Shown: piece after piece, positions 34,370 through 46,275 of the stretch
How positions within the stretch are numbered: position 1 is the stretch's first letter
Layout: every line of letters starts with the position of its first letter
Notes under the pieces: model-generated
The model's input: the letters and a program-made list of their open reading frames with translations, nothing else
What the model was told of the DNA's origin: nothing
Databases searched by the model: none
Program-made: the position numbers and the translations under genes
Assembly: GCA_037447655.1 (NCBI GenBank)
Contig: JBBHKE010000834.1
Location: 580,499-644,498, forward strand
DNA length: 64,000 bases
Direction: 5' to 3'
Source: Zygnema cylindricum
Lineage: Eukaryota; Streptophyta; Zygnematophyceae; Zygnematales; Zygnemataceae

Positions 34370-35009
34370 TTTTCTGGAGGACATTTATTGAAGAACATGA
34401 ATTTAGAGAAATCGTAATTTTCAAAAAGCTTCTATTAGAGGCATGTCTTATAGAGACAGATACTTTTGACATTCTGTATTTCTAATAGGATGTTAGATTT
34501 GGTGTTCTTCCTTGTTGAGTTACTTAAAAATAAACAAAATGAAAAGTTTTTTTTTTTTTTTTTTGAAGACGAATGAGGTGGCGAAAGCAATGGCTTGTTC
34601 ACGAAGGAAGATTTCGGAAAACATGGCAGATGGCAGCTGGAGCAGTGGTGAAACAACGATAGCAATTTGCGTTGCAACGTAGCAACGCAGCTGGAGCAGT
34701 GGTGAATCATTGCAAGCAGATCGCGTCGCGAAGCAACAACGCATCATAGCAGCGGAGCGGAAGCAGAGGTGAATTATCGAAAATAGTTTGCGTCACGAAA
34801 CAGCGACGCAGCATAACAGCGCATCGAAAGCAGTGGTGACGTTTGACACTTGACACGTTACTTATTGACGAAAAACTATTGTACACAAAAAGTTTAAAGG
34901 TAACGGAGCTTGTACGGTGGTAGTTTCTATTTTTTTGTACGGTTGCGGATTTTCTCGTTTTTTTATGAGTTATGGAGGAAAACGACAAAAAATGACTGTA
35001 ACTTTAGCA

Positions 35010-35460
35010 CCTGCAAAAGTACCCTTATAGTTCTTTAATTTAAAGAGGTTTCGTTTCACTTTGCGTCTAAATTCAATGTAACACTTAGACGATAAAATTT
35101 CAATTTTGCGGCTAAGTGCTCTCACCGTGTAGCTCACGTAAAGACAAAAAATGACTGTCTGCAACACTTTTATTTACATGTGGTTTCTGCACCATGCTTC
35201 GGCAGTTTTCGTTACCGTAAATGTTCGTTGGCCGTGTGAATTGCTAGTTTAATTATGACGGTCGACGTGCGCAAGCGCGACAAAATTTTAAGCGGTTGAA
35301 ACAATATTTTGAAAGTCAAAGTTGTCTAACCGATTGACCGTCAAATTTGTACTCAGCGGCACTTTATTTGTAACAATATGTACTTCAAACGTACAATTTT
35401 TGACAAAGTGACGTAAGTGACTTTGCGCAACCAAAACACTATGGTCATTATCAATTCCGT
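35010..35460 (-). repeat. Dispersed repeat, copy 2 (inverted partner 26743-27135)
   Basis: The reverse complement aligns in order with 26743-27135. Together they form inverted repeats 7.9 kb apart. They could be two insertions of one element, or the ends of a large composite; no target duplication is evident. Confidence 0.7.
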
Positions 35461-35786
35461 TTCTTTAACTCGTTTTTTGGGGAGTGTCGACAAAGCACTT
35501 TGGGGTGTCCACGGAGCACCTCATGTTGTCGTATTTGTCTTGCATGACAGTACAACCGTAAATGGCATGCATCAAATCCAGCTTTTGTTGCCGATGAATA
35601 AAAAAAAAATGGATGACCATTGCACATGTACAGTATTCATGACCACAACGGAGTGCAAAGCATATATACCGCAAGAAATAATAAAAGAATATGCCCAAAA
35701 AGGCAAGACATCCCAAACACACGGACTAAGCAAAAATAAAAGACAAAGCAAATCAAGTAAGGATGGAATTCCCCCCCCCCATCTCT

Positions 35787-37146
35787 TTAGCCTGCGGCGG
35801 AGCTAGTAAGGACAAACGGTAGGTCGCGACATCCTTGGCAAAACAATTGTCGAGCCGAAATAGTGTGCAAAAGTGGAACCAAACACTCTATATGGAAGCC
35901 CAGGTTGCAATAGTCACAAAGAAGCATTGTTGTTTCTCCATCAGAACGGCGGCAAAACTGACACCCAGTGGCCTCGGTAATCGGCATGTGCCACGGGTCT
36001 ATGCTGTGAGAAAGATCGGGTAGGTAGCACGGGGCACAATTTTTTGAATGCTCTCGCAAAGTTTGCGTGTCGGCCCTTTGTAGGCTCAATAATCCATTAG
36101 AGTCGATTTTAGTAATCCTCAAAATGTGAGCTGAAACATGCGTGTCAAGTGTGTCAAATGTTTGGCGTCGCAAATATACGTGATCTCACACCCGGAAGGG
36201 TTTTTGTTGTGGTTGTTAGCTGCCACTGCGAGTCGTTGCAAACCGTAAGTCGTCGTGATGTTGGGCAATTTGCAAGTTTTCAAAAGCCTTGGGCATTTCC
36301 CTACCAAAAAGCAACTCTCGGTTGGTCAGCTCCTCAAGAAAAAGAGAATCAGTCATAAGAGGCAAAGGTAAGCTAGCAACTTTTCTATACATTTCTACCT
36401 AGTAGTGGGTTTCGACAAAACAACAAATACTATTGACTGAAATTTACCAACTGGCCTGTAGAGACATCCGATAACCTATGCCAATATATCCTTATGATTC
36501 ATCACACACAGTAATCTGTTTTTCTAAGCAATGTTTACGTAAAGCCCGTTTACATGTTTGTACAACTCTCTCCGCGAAACCGTCCGCTTGAGGATGATCA
36601 CGACTCGTTCGTCGGTGATCAATTAGCACCTCATCCAACATCTCCTGAAATTCACCACGAAACTGTGTTTCCTGGTCCGTAAGTACTTTTGCGGGGGCTC
36701 CATATCACAGGAGCACGTGCTCCTTAAAAGCTGCGGTGGTGAGTTTGGTTGTTTTCAGCGAAAGTGCCTCAACTTCCACCCATTTGCTAGAATTTGCGAT
36801 CAGTATTCGATGTATTGCTTGCCCCTTCAAGAAATTGGAAAGGGCCATGCCAAATCACACGACCACCTGTAAAAGAGACCCCGAATCGGCAAGGGCTGGA
36901 GTGTAGTCTGCCTGTTAGAAAATGAAGTCCATAACAAATCACATGTGCTGCATCTTTGCAATACTGATCCACGTGGGCCTGCATGCTTGACCACCAATAG
37001 CGTTCCTGTACCACACTCAAAGTGCGTTCTGTAGCGTAGTGTCCTAGGTTAGTATAAATCTGGTCAATAAGCGATAGTCGTTCTGTTGGCCGAGGAAGAT
37101 GCCGATGACTTCTATCTGCGAGAAGAAGAACAAGTGAGCCTCGCAT
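35787..37146 (-). pseudogene. Ty3/gypsy integrase fragment with a C-terminal PHD finger
   Basis: Reading from 37146 down, a frame gives LSLIDQIYTNLGHYATERTL, then ERYWWSSMQAHVDQYCKDA, the H2C2 zinc domain of gypsy integrase. Between 36790 and 36420 the minus strand has KVLTD-type and RTSRDHPQADG-type integrase core remnants with frameshifts. From 36173 to 35787 a 128-codon frame begins with an SH3-like integrase tail (SNGLLSLQRADTQTLREH) and ends in a PHD finger: CQFC, LLCDYC, FHIECLVPL, LFCQGC. It ends at a TAG near 35787. The N-terminal pol domains and both LTRs are missing, so it is truncated and dead. Confidence 0.8.
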
Positions 37147-37149
37147 GTT

Positions 37150-38090
37150 GCAATTTATAAATCTTTATTTCAGTAAATATGGGTAAAATTAACTTAGGAT
37201 ATTTTTTCCTAGTAGTCTACTGTAATACTTAACTTAATTAGTGCTAAAGTAGTAAAAAGTACAGTAGAGTGTATTGTACTTTTGCAGGGACACATGTCGG
37301 CGAAAGAAGGTATGCAAGATTTTTGGAGTAGCGCCGACAGTCAGCCATATGTGTCAAAGAGTTGACGATGTGATTCACATGATTGGACGAACGGGATCAG
37401 ACCCGGGTATTTCGAAAACGGATGGTATAGTTCGACGGTACTATCGTCAATCGATTTTGTTTCAACGGACGCAATTCACCTGGAACCACAAGCGTGATTC
37501 ACGAAGGACCACAAGCGTGATTCGAGTGGGACCACAAGTGACGAAGCACTCAGATGCTTCGTACTACACGACCACATTCGGCTAGACTTTTGCGGTTACC
37601 GCTGACTAAGCATTTGGAACGTTTTGTATATGGTTGGAACATTTTGTGTATGGCTCAATATCTTTAAATAGCTGAATAACATTAGTTTGAAGTTTAGTGT
37701 AATAAAAAATAGTGCTCCATTAATTAGGTTTTTAGAAAATAATAATTAGGGTTTGAGGTACAGTGACAAACACGTAGGATGCTTTGTCGTTAGTAAGGAT
37801 AATAACCTTAGTAACAGTAACCTTAATTAGTGTAGATCAATAGATACACACTGTGAGTATATAACTTAGGACTTAGCTAATTTTGTAGTATCCAGTTTTG
37901 GGAATATGATTTTATGAGGGTAGTGTTTGGGAAAGCTCCAAACATCATATCTTATGGTTTACACAGTCATTTGGGCTGCAATTTTGGGAATTGTTTGTTT
38001 ACGATATTGTGTATCAATCTGGCAAATTTGAGGCATATTGGCTTTCTGAGTAATATTTTGTGTCAGTTCAAAGTTGGCTGTTGAGTAGGT
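37150..38090. other. Probable copia 5' LTR/leader region and spacer
   Basis: A small direct repeat GACCACAAGCGTGATTC (about 3 units) lies at 37480-37550. The AT-rich stretch 37590-38090 precedes the copia gag start and probably contains its LTR and leader, but I cannot place TG...CA ends or a PBS. Confidence 0.35.
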
Positions 38091-38115
38091 ACTTTGATAG
38101 TTTCTGCTGGTTTTC

Positions 38116-39232
38116 ATGTCTACTTCCACTACTACTGCTGGTTCTCCTGCAACGGTGGTTATTAAACAACAGGTTATGGGCCTTTTGTCAAGAATTCTTA
38201 TCTTTAATGGCCAAAAATATGCTTATTGGGCGGCAATGGTTGAATCGTCGTTTGAAACTGCTGACTTATTGGGGGTCTTGGATGGCTCCCTTGATGAAAC
38301 AGATCCAGCTTGGGCCAAAAAGAATTCAATGGCAAGGAACGATCTAATTCTTTGTGTTTCAAAAAATTTGGTCATGTCTCGACTAAAAATGAAGAAGGCG
38401 AGCGAGATTTGGACATCACTGAAATCCGCTTTTAAAAAAGCGAATGTTAAAAAGGAGATCTTGGTGGCTGGAAAAATTATGAAGGGTGTGTGTTCATTAA
38501 AAAAGTCATGATAAGGCTAGCTGGTCATTTCAGTTAGCATATAATCTTATATTGGAGGAAGAGACTAATACTAGAATCCTTGAGGGAGAAGGAAAGGTTG
38601 AAGCTTTTTCCATAGACTTTGACAAAGGAAAACATATAAATCAGAACAAGAGTCGGTTTAACGAGAATCAAAATCATTTTAATCAATATAATCAGAGGCA
38701 GAAAAGGCCATTTTCTACTACGTGCTTATATTGTTTTGAGAAGGTTCATGGATACAGGTATTGTCCTAAGCTGAAAAAGGCTAACGAGACAGGTTTATAC
38801 AGGCCAGGTTGGCAACAAAGCCAATATCACAGAGGCTTCTCTAGGAATCTTACCCGTGGAAATGCTTTTTTTTCGCTTTCTGCAATTGATGCAGATGAGT
38901 CTTTAAGCTTCAATGAGACAGAGGATGCAGAGTTATTTGCTATGGCTGCAGCCATGGAGGGTCCTAAGGATACAGGATTGCTCATGGACACGGGAGCGTC
39001 TGCCCATATGTGTTTGAACAAGGCGGTTTTTACGAATCTGCAGCAAACATCTCCAAAGAGTATTTACTATGCTTGTGGCATGAGTTTTCAAACCTCAGCT
39101 GAGGGTGATGAATCTTTGATGGTAGATGTGGGGGGAAAGTTGGTAGAAAGAACCCTTCACAATGTTTTGTTTGTTCCAGACTTTAAGAAAAATCTTTATT
39201 TTTGCATCATTAGTGGAGAGCAAAGGCCTTGA
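38116..39232 (+). pseudogene. copia Gag and protease region
   Basis: Frame 38116-38511 holds FNGQKYAYWAAMVESSF and LLGVLDGSLDETDPAWAKKN, copia Gag. Frame 38552-39232 has a zinc knuckle CLYCFEKVHGYRYC (CX2CX4HX4C) and the protease motif LLMDTGASAHMCLNK with catalytic Asp. The two frames are separated by a stop near 38511. Confidence 0.85.
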
Positions 39233-39371
39233 AGTCATTCTGAAAGGAGGTAGACACGTTGTTAGCAAGAAAGGGAAAGTTGCAGTAATAGGAACTAGAG
39301 ATGTTAGCAAAATGTACCAGATCGACATGGCTGAATATAATGATGTTCTCTGCCCGATGTCCAATCGGATA

Positions 39372-40186
39372 ATCAATTGTGGCATAAAAGATTAGGACAT
39401 ATGAATTATGATATCCTTAAAAAAATGGTGAATTCGGGAAAAGTTGAGGGAGTTCTCTTAGTTCCCATCCTATACAATTATATGATGGTTGTTCATTTGG
39501 CAAGATCTACAAATTGCCATTTCCACAGGAAATAGACCACAAATCGGAGAAACTTCTGCAACTGATAGATTCTAATGTTCTCGGTCCTTCACAAGTGGCT
39601 TCGGCTGGAGGCGTCCAGATATGGTTATATTTGCAGATGACTACTCGAGATATACCAAAGTTTACTTCATGCAACATAGAAGTGAAGTTTTTACTCACTT
39701 CGAACACTACAAAGCGTAGGCGGAAGAGCTTCATGGAGATCCAATTTTGGCGGTGATCGGACAATGGGGGAGAATATACATCAAAGGAATTCTAAGAGTT
39801 TCTTCTTCACGAAGGTATCAGTCACAATCTTACGGTTCCATATACACCAGAGTTGAATGGTGTTTCAAAAAGATTAAATAGGATAGTGACAGAAAGTGCT
39901 AGGTCCATGCTTGCAGATAAAATGGCTAGATTTGAAACTCTGGGCTGAAGCACTTAACTTTGTGGTTTGTATTAAGAATAGAATTGCTTCTAAATCTATT
40001 AGCACTACACCTTTAGAGCTTTGGACAGGAGAGAAACCTAATGTTAATCACTTTAAGATCTTTGGTAGCAAGTGTTTTATCCTAGATACTTCACAGGATA
40101 GATGGAAAATGGATGCTAAGAGCTTACCAGGAATTTTCATAGGGTATGACGATAATGCTAAAGGTTATAGAGTTTTTTGTATATGA
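39372..40186 (+). pseudogene. copia GAG-pre-integrase and integrase, frameshifted
   Basis: LWHKRLGHMNYDILKKMV (from about 39378) is the GAG-pre-integrase motif. After a decayed core, TVPYTPELNGVSKRLNRIV and KLWAEALNFVVCIKNRIAS follow, then PLELWTGEKPNVNHFKIFGS and the end of the integrase at about 40186. Stops and shifts show loss of function. Confidence 0.82.
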
Positions 40187-40609
40187 GAAAAATAAAGTGG
40201 TTATCTCAAGAATTATCCAGATTAAAGATGAGATGGATTCGGTTAACTCTTTTCAAGTGCCAGACAAACCGACAAAGGAAAAATAACAATATGTCATTTT
40301 TCACCACACGCAGTGGGTTTACTTTCCACAGCCAAATGGGACTACTCTTCATTCAGTTCCTTTAATGACTTCACAGGAGGCTTCACCACAAGTTCTAGCT
40401 CAAGCGGAACAAACTGTTACACCACAGGTCGTGGATTAGCAAAGGCAGTCAAATCGGAGGGTGCCGACAATTTCAGCCTCAGAATTCCCGAGGTAAAGAG
40501 ATCTAGTAGTCGTCTTCAAGTAAGCTCATACTTTGCTTTTTCTGCAGTTACAGAGGAGCCTGTAACAATTCAGGAGGCCTTTTCATCACCTAAGAGAAAT
40601 GGTTGAATC

Positions 40610-41165
40610 GAGGCGGCGAACGATGAAATGATATCTATTATAGAGGCATAGATGTGGGAGTTGGTGGATCTTCCTCCAGGCAGAAAAGCCATCTGCAGCA
40701 AATGGGTATTCAAGGTGAAGTTGAACCCGAACAACACTATTGAAAGGTATAAGGCCATACTAGTGGCCAAGGGGTATAATCAAAAAGAAGGTATTGATTT
40801 TGAAGAAACCTTCTCTCCTGTTGTTAGATTTCCTATTGTCAGAATCTTGCTAAGTCTATCGACTATAGAGAAAATGGAAATACAACAAATCGATGTTAAA
40901 ACTGCTTTTTTGCATGGAGAATTAGAAGAGACCATCTACATTGAACAACATGATATGTATGTAGAAAAAGGAAAGGAGGAATTAGTGTGTAAATTGATGA
41001 AATTTTTGTATGGGTTAAAACAAGTCCCGCGTTAGTGGAATTTGAAGTTAGATGAGTTTTTGACTTGGCTGGTATTTAAGAGAATTAGCTCAGATCATTC
41101 TGTATATGTCTTACAATGAGAGGATGGGATTCTATACATTGTTGTATATATGGATTGTAGAAATT
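40610..41165 (+). pseudogene. copia reverse transcriptase, truncated
   Basis: WELVDLPPGRKAICSKWVFK, VAKGYNQKEGIDFEETFSPV, DVKTAFLHGELEE and YGLKQVPR are standard copia RT blocks; a stop follows PR and the sequence ends at ILYIVVYMD. The second Asp of the YVDD box is lost by deletion. Confidence 0.88.
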
Positions 41166-41199
41166 AAAGGTTAGTATTTTCTAGGTTTTATAAAAATGC

Positions 41200-41445
41200 A
41201 AAAAAAAAGCAGAGGCAGTCTGCCTCTAACTCCTCTCTCCAGCTCCTACACTTGTTGGAGTCACTGAAAGTTGGAGAGGGAGGTAGAGCCATGGCCGCCT
41301 ACGCTATCCAGACAGGAAAAGACATTAGATTTGTAGATTTACCAAAATAGAACTTGACAGACTCGGGATTTGAACCGGGTACCTAATGTCCGTCAAACTG
41401 CCAATAGCCGGTAGCCTTTGCCAACTACTCTATACCAAGTTTATA
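41200..41445 (-). repeat. tRNA-derived SINE-like segment 1
   Basis: The minus strand starts with a tRNA-like head: A-box-like TAGAGTAGTTGGC and a perfect B box GGTTCAAATCC. The body is followed by CAGACTGCCTCTGC and a T-rich tail. It interrupts copia RT right after the YFLG-like codons. Confidence 0.55.
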
Positions 41446-42180
41446 TGATATAAGGTTTGATAGTTATATAAATGTTTACGTGTACGCTATTTTCATTTAA
41501 CGGGGTTTTTGGACATAGATATAGTTTTGTTGTACGGCGTACGAAACTTCCAAAACGGATACCCCGCACTTTGTTTCGTAGGCTAAACAAATACCGCGCA
41601 AGTATTTATGACGGCTAAGATTTAATATCGGTTAAATCGGACGGCCCTGAAGCATGCCGAGATCGCGGAATAGGTTTTTGGCGGTTTGCGGTCGATGTCA
41701 CGTGAAATGACACATGGCACAATCACATTGTATTACGACATCTCCATGAATTACAGGACCGAATCCAAAAATGACATGTGTCGACTTCAATGCCATGTCG
41801 TACAATGGCCGTACAGAAGTACACCGACACCTGTACCTTTTTGTACGACACACTATTATGATTGGTGTCGTACTTCAATAGATAGAGTTTTAGAGAGAGA
41901 TAGGACTTAGAATTTTTTGATAGAATAGACCCTCTCTCCTCAAGAGCTTCAATACAATAGGTCAACTTTGACCCTTCATAACTTACTGCCCAGGGGAGCA
42001 AATTCAGAGATTCTATTTGCTATACACTTACAGAAGTCTTGCCTTTACAAGGGTGAAGGTGAATAGAGTTTTTGTTTGCCAAGGTGGCAGTTATTTTTGC
42101 TGAAACACAATGGGGTGAGGGTTATCCTAGAGTCTTCGTGTGAGCTGCCTATTCTGAGGAACTATGGAGGTCTCAGAGTT
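41200..42180. repeat. About 1-kb direct repeat, copy 1: SINE-like segment plus LTR/leader
   Basis: This is collinear with 42325-43335. It begins with GCAGAGGCAGTCTGCCTC, has a minus-strand tRNA-like end (41370-41445; B box GGTTCAAATCC, A box near 41425), then AT-rich DNA and the leader ending TATGGAGGTCTCAGAGTT. Copy 2 leads into copia 2 gag, so it probably contains an LTR. Confidence 0.65.
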
Positions 42181-42325
42181 GCATGGATGACTTATTATTA
42201 ATAATTAAGTCAATGGATGAAATATACCGCATTAAAGCCGCTTTAAGGTTTAGGTTTGAGATGAAGGACCTCGGAGAGGCCACGTTGTAGAAATTAATGG
42301 TTTTAAGTATTTTCTAGGTCTGAAT
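42181..42325 (+). pseudogene. copia RT fragment between two LTR-like repeats
   Basis: The frame reads MDDLLLIIKSMDEIYRIKAA, then RFEMKDLGEAT and, after a shift, FKYFLGLNRNKEAEAV. This is the YVDD block and the following RT segment. It begins immediately after the leader end (CTCAGAGTT) of the first repeat, so everything from gag to RT has been deleted between them. Confidence 0.85.
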
Positions 42326-43335
42326 AGAAACAAAGAAGCCGAGGCAGTCTACCTCTAACTTCTCTCTACAACTCTCAAACTTGTCGCAGTCACTGAGAAA
42401 TTGGAGAGGAAGCTAGAGCCATGGCTACCTAGGCTATCCTCAGGATTAAGGGAAATTTATATTAGTCTAGGGATTAATTACTAAAAGGTATGTGCCGGGG
42501 GCAGGATTTGATCCTGGTACCTGCCAGCCGACAGATAGTAGATAGCCGGTAGCGTTAGCAGTTAAGTCTAGAGGTACTGTTACATAGCATATAGTACGAT
42601 ATTTATTTAAACATGTATACATACAATTATTCATTTAACTATAATATATTACGGGATACATAGATCCGGTAATATATAAAGTACGGATTACGATACGGAC
42701 AGAAAATCAATACCGCGAATTTGTTTCGTAAGCGAAACAAATACCGCGCATATATTTATTACGGCAACGATCAAATGCGAGTTTAATCAGACGGCCGGAA
42801 TTAGCGCCGAGATCACGGAAAGAGAATTTGGCGGTTTGTGGGCAGCGCCACATCGTATGACACGTGGCGATGTAACATTGGAGTGTGGCATCTCCGAGGA
42901 TTAGAGGAGCGAATCCGGATATTCCACGTGTGGACATTTAGGCCATGTCGTACAATGTCCGTACATAAAGTACACCGGTAGCTGTACTTTTACGTACGGA
43001 ACTGTAATCTGATTGGTCCGTACATCAGTAGAAAGAGTGTGTGAGAGAGATATGACTTAGAAAAATTAGAAGATAGGACCCTCTCTCCCAGAGAGCTTCT
43101 GTACAAAAGGTCAACTTTGACCCTCCATAACTTACTGCTCAGAGGAGCAAATTCAGAGATTCTTTTTGCTATCCACTCAGGGGAGTCTTGCCTTCACAGG
43201 GGTGCAGGTAGTCAGGGCTTATGTTTGCCAGGGTGGCAGTTTTTTTTGCTGAAACACAAAGGGGTCAGGATTATCCTAGAGGCTCCTTGGAAGCTATCCA
43301 CTCTGAGGACTTATGGAGGTCTCAGAGTTTCAGGT
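42325..43335. repeat. About 1-kb direct repeat, copy 2: SINE-like segment plus LTR/leader of copia 2
   Basis: Collinear with 41200-42180. A tRNA-like minus-strand end with B box GATCAAATCC lies at 42505-42575. The repeat ends TATGGAGGTCTCAGAGTTTC just before the gag start CAGGTTATGGG. I cannot place exact LTR ends. Confidence 0.65.
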
Positions 43336-43396
43336 TATGGGCCCACCCTCTAGGGTACCAATCTTTATTGGAACTGGCTTCATATAATGGGAAAGT

Positions 43397-44446
43397 ATGA
43401 TGATAGGAGCTCTATGCGAAAAAAGATTTTGGGGGATAGTGAGTGGACGGTTGGGGCGTCCATCAAGTCTTGGAATTCCTCCAGGGTTTGGAGGAACCAT
43501 TTTCACCAGGAAAGAGGATTCACCTTCAACGGAGGAAACAAAAGAAGGAGAGGTGGTGGACAAAGGAAAGGAGAAGGAGACGACCACACCAATAGCAACT
43601 GGTTCGACATTCATGTCACCTATTCCGAGGAACGAGGAGAATGATACTGAAACCTGGGACTTCAACAATATGGCGGCAAAGCACTTCATCCTACGCCATC
43701 TCACTCAAGGACTTGCATGTCCTCATTTGCAGGTAGAAAGGGCATCCGATCTTTGGATGGCTCTCATAGAGATGTACTGAAGTGGTACGATTAAGCAACA
43801 ACAGTTGGCTGATCAGAAAGTTACGGAGTATGTATACAAAGGGGGAAATATGTTGAATTTTTGCAATGAGCTTGCTACACTCTTCATGGAGCTACACAGT
43901 GCGGGAAAAGATTTTAGTGAAAAAGAAAAGGTTAACTGTTTACTGATGAAGTTATCTGATGAGTTCGTGAACATAGTTTACCGTGTGCAGGACTTGCCTG
44001 ACTCAAGGTGGATATGGAACTCAGTGGTAGGGATGATTCTCGTTCAAGAGAATACAATCGAGATCCGAAGGGGAGGAAAGAGTGGCCAAGCCTTGGCAAT
44101 CACAACTGATTCGAGGAACAGGGATTCCCGAAAACCGGTCGGAAACTATGGGGGTAGGGAGAAGAAAAAACAGGCCGACGAGTTCGAACCAAGGGCTCCC
44201 AAAGGTTTATGTCATTTTTGTAAGAAACCGGGGCACTATATGGCAGAGTGCACTAAGCTAACCGAGCTTCGGTTAAAGGAGGGGCAGTCCGGTGGTACCC
44301 CGAGAGGAAAGAAAAGGCCCTTGTCACACAGGTACTTGAGGCTGAATCCGAGGACGAGGACGATGAGCTCCTTTTGGATAAGGAGTTGGAGGCGAAAAAT
44401 GAGGTCGAAATTCCACGAAGGCAGAAATGTGCTTACGGTGGATTGA
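43397..44446 (+). pseudogene. copia 2 Gag with zinc knuckle
   Basis: Two frames, 43397-43780 and 43805-44446, make up Gag, separated by a stop at about 43780. KEKVNCLLMKLSDEFVNIVY is the usual Gag helix region and CHFCKKPGHYMAEC a CX2CX4HX4C zinc knuckle. A frame change near 44390 leads into the protease frame. Confidence 0.85.
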
Positions 44447-45045
44447 AAGGTGAAGCAGGCTGGATCATAGATTCAGGTGCCTCCATGCACATGTGTAAGG
44501 ATAGGTTTTTGTTCACTAAGATATGGAAGATACCCACCGTAGAGATAGAGTACGGGGATGGGAGGATAGTCACCACTACTTTTGTAGGATCGGTAGATCT
44601 GAAAGTGTTAGTAGAAGGAAAGACATCCATATTAACATTCTCCGATGTATTGTTTATTCCGGAGCTGAACAAAAATCTTATCTCTACATCAGTATTAGAT
44701 GATAAGGGTTTTTTCACTAGCACTAGGGAAGGAGTCTTTACTGCTAGTTTTGAGGAGGATGTCTATTTCATTGTTGAGAAAGGTAGCCATGGGATGTTTA
44801 GGCTGATTTTAAGTAATGAAACGAAGAAACTTTATTATGCTGGTGTTCATGATATTATGATGTGGCATAAGAGGCTTGGGCATGTGAATCTAGATAAGTT
44901 AAGAGAGATGAAAAAGATGGGAGTGGTGGAAGGGATTCAGTTCAGTGAGAGTGATGATATAAGTGATTGTAGTGGATGTGCTCAAGGTAAAGCACACAGA
45001 TTACCCTTTCCTAAATCAGCCACCTATAAGGGAGAAAAAATCTAG
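44374..45045 (+). pseudogene. copia 2 protease and GAG-pre-integrase
   Basis: WIIDSGASMHMCKDRFLF is the aspartic protease active site. MMWHKRLGHVNLDKLREMKK and the CSGCAQGKAHRLPFPKS zinc-binding block are the GAG-pre-integrase. A stop codon at 45043 splits it from the integrase frame. Confidence 0.88.
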
Positions 45046-45047
45046 AT

Positions 45048-46273
45048 ATAGTACACACAGATATTTGGGGACCGGCTAAAGTGCCCTCACCAGGGGGGAA
45101 GAGATTTATGATGACTATAACTGATGATTGGTCTCGGTATTCCCGGGTGTATTTTTTGAAAAACAAGTCCGAAGCTGAGGATTGCTTTAGACAATATAAA
45201 GCATGGAGCGAAAAACTCCATGAAACTCCAATCAAGAGAGTAAGGAGTGACAATGGTGGAGAGTATACTTATAATAAGTTTGAGGATTTTCTGAGGGAAG
45301 ATGGGGTTCAACACCAAAAGACAGTTCCAGAAAATTCGGAACAGAATGGGGTAGCTGAAAGGTTAAATAGAACACTAAGTGATAGTGTTAGAAGTATGTT
45401 GTCAAATAAAAAAATAGGAAAAAGGTTTTGGGCAGAAGCAATGAACTTTGCTAATTACCTCAAGAATAGAGTTCTTACTTCAGCTATAAAAGATAAAACA
45501 CCTTATGAGAGATGGACAGGCCGGAAACCAGACATATCTCACTTAAAGGTTTTCGGCAGTCAAGTGTTCAGTCTAGATACTGATCGGTCCAATTGGAAGC
45601 TAGATCCTAAAGGAAAACCAGGATACTTAATAGGATATGATGAAGATGTTAAAGGATATAGAGTATATGATCTAAAAAGGGAAGATATAATCTTAGTAAA
45701 GCATCTAGTAGTTATGGATGAAGGAAAGTCTGTGGATCCCTCCAAATATACGAAGTCAGTAAAAATCAGATTTGAGTCAGAAAATTCCGGTGACTTTGAG
45801 CTTCCTAACTACCCAGGTTTTAGAGAAGATGACATTCTTGCAGGTACAAATCAGGCCGAAAAGGACTCGGCTGTGGAAACTCCAGTGACAACTCTACTAG
45901 AAGCGGAAGACGTGGTGGAAATTGATTCGGAATCAAGGGATAGGGGAGAAATCGAGTTTGTTCGAAAGAATCCACGAGAACCATCTATTCCAGCCTCAGA
46001 TTTTGAATGGGGGAGGAGAAGTAGCAAAAGACTGCAAGAAAAACAGGTTATTAACAAGGTAACTAAACTATCTCATCACGATGAACCTCAAACTTATGGA
46101 GAGGCGATTACTTGTCCAAAAAGAAACCGGTGGAAGACAGCCATCAATGAGGAGATGGCTTCAATCATGACAGCCGATACTTGGGAGCTGGTGGACTGTC
46201 CACCTAACCGAAAACCAATCGGTTGTAAGTGGGTTTTCAAACTAAAACTGAACCCAGATAACACAATCGAGCG
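45048..46273 (+). pseudogene. copia 2 integrase core and start of RT
   Basis: DIVHTDIWGPAKVPSPGGKR carries the first catalytic Asp, RVRSDNGGEYTYNKF the second, and ENSEQNGVAERLNRTLSDSV the catalytic Glu. All three residues of the DDE triad are present. WELVDCPPNRKPIGCKWVFK opens RT. The frame then runs on into a tandem repeat to 46532, which is not part of the protein family. Confidence 0.88.
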
Positions 46274-46275
46274 CT

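Larger units (their letters stand above)
38095..41180 (+). mobile_element. Ty1/copia retrotransposon 1, degenerate and 3'-truncated
   Basis: Domains are in copia order: Gag (38116-38700), zinc knuckle, aspartic protease, GAG-pre-integrase, integrase, RT. Several frameshifts and stops separate them, and RT breaks off just after the YMD of the YVDD box near 41160, where sequence jumps to a YFLG-like remnant and a SINE-like segment. No RNase H. The element is inactive. Confidence 0.88.
43335..46273 (+). mobile_element. Ty1/copia retrotransposon 2, best preserved, cut off in RT
   Basis: Gag, zinc knuckle, protease, GAG-pre-integrase, integrase and the first RT block follow in order with only a few frame breaks. 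RT stops at LNPDNTIERY (46273) where a GC-rich tandem repeat begins. No RNase H and no 3' LTR were found, so it is 3'-truncated. Confidence 0.9.
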
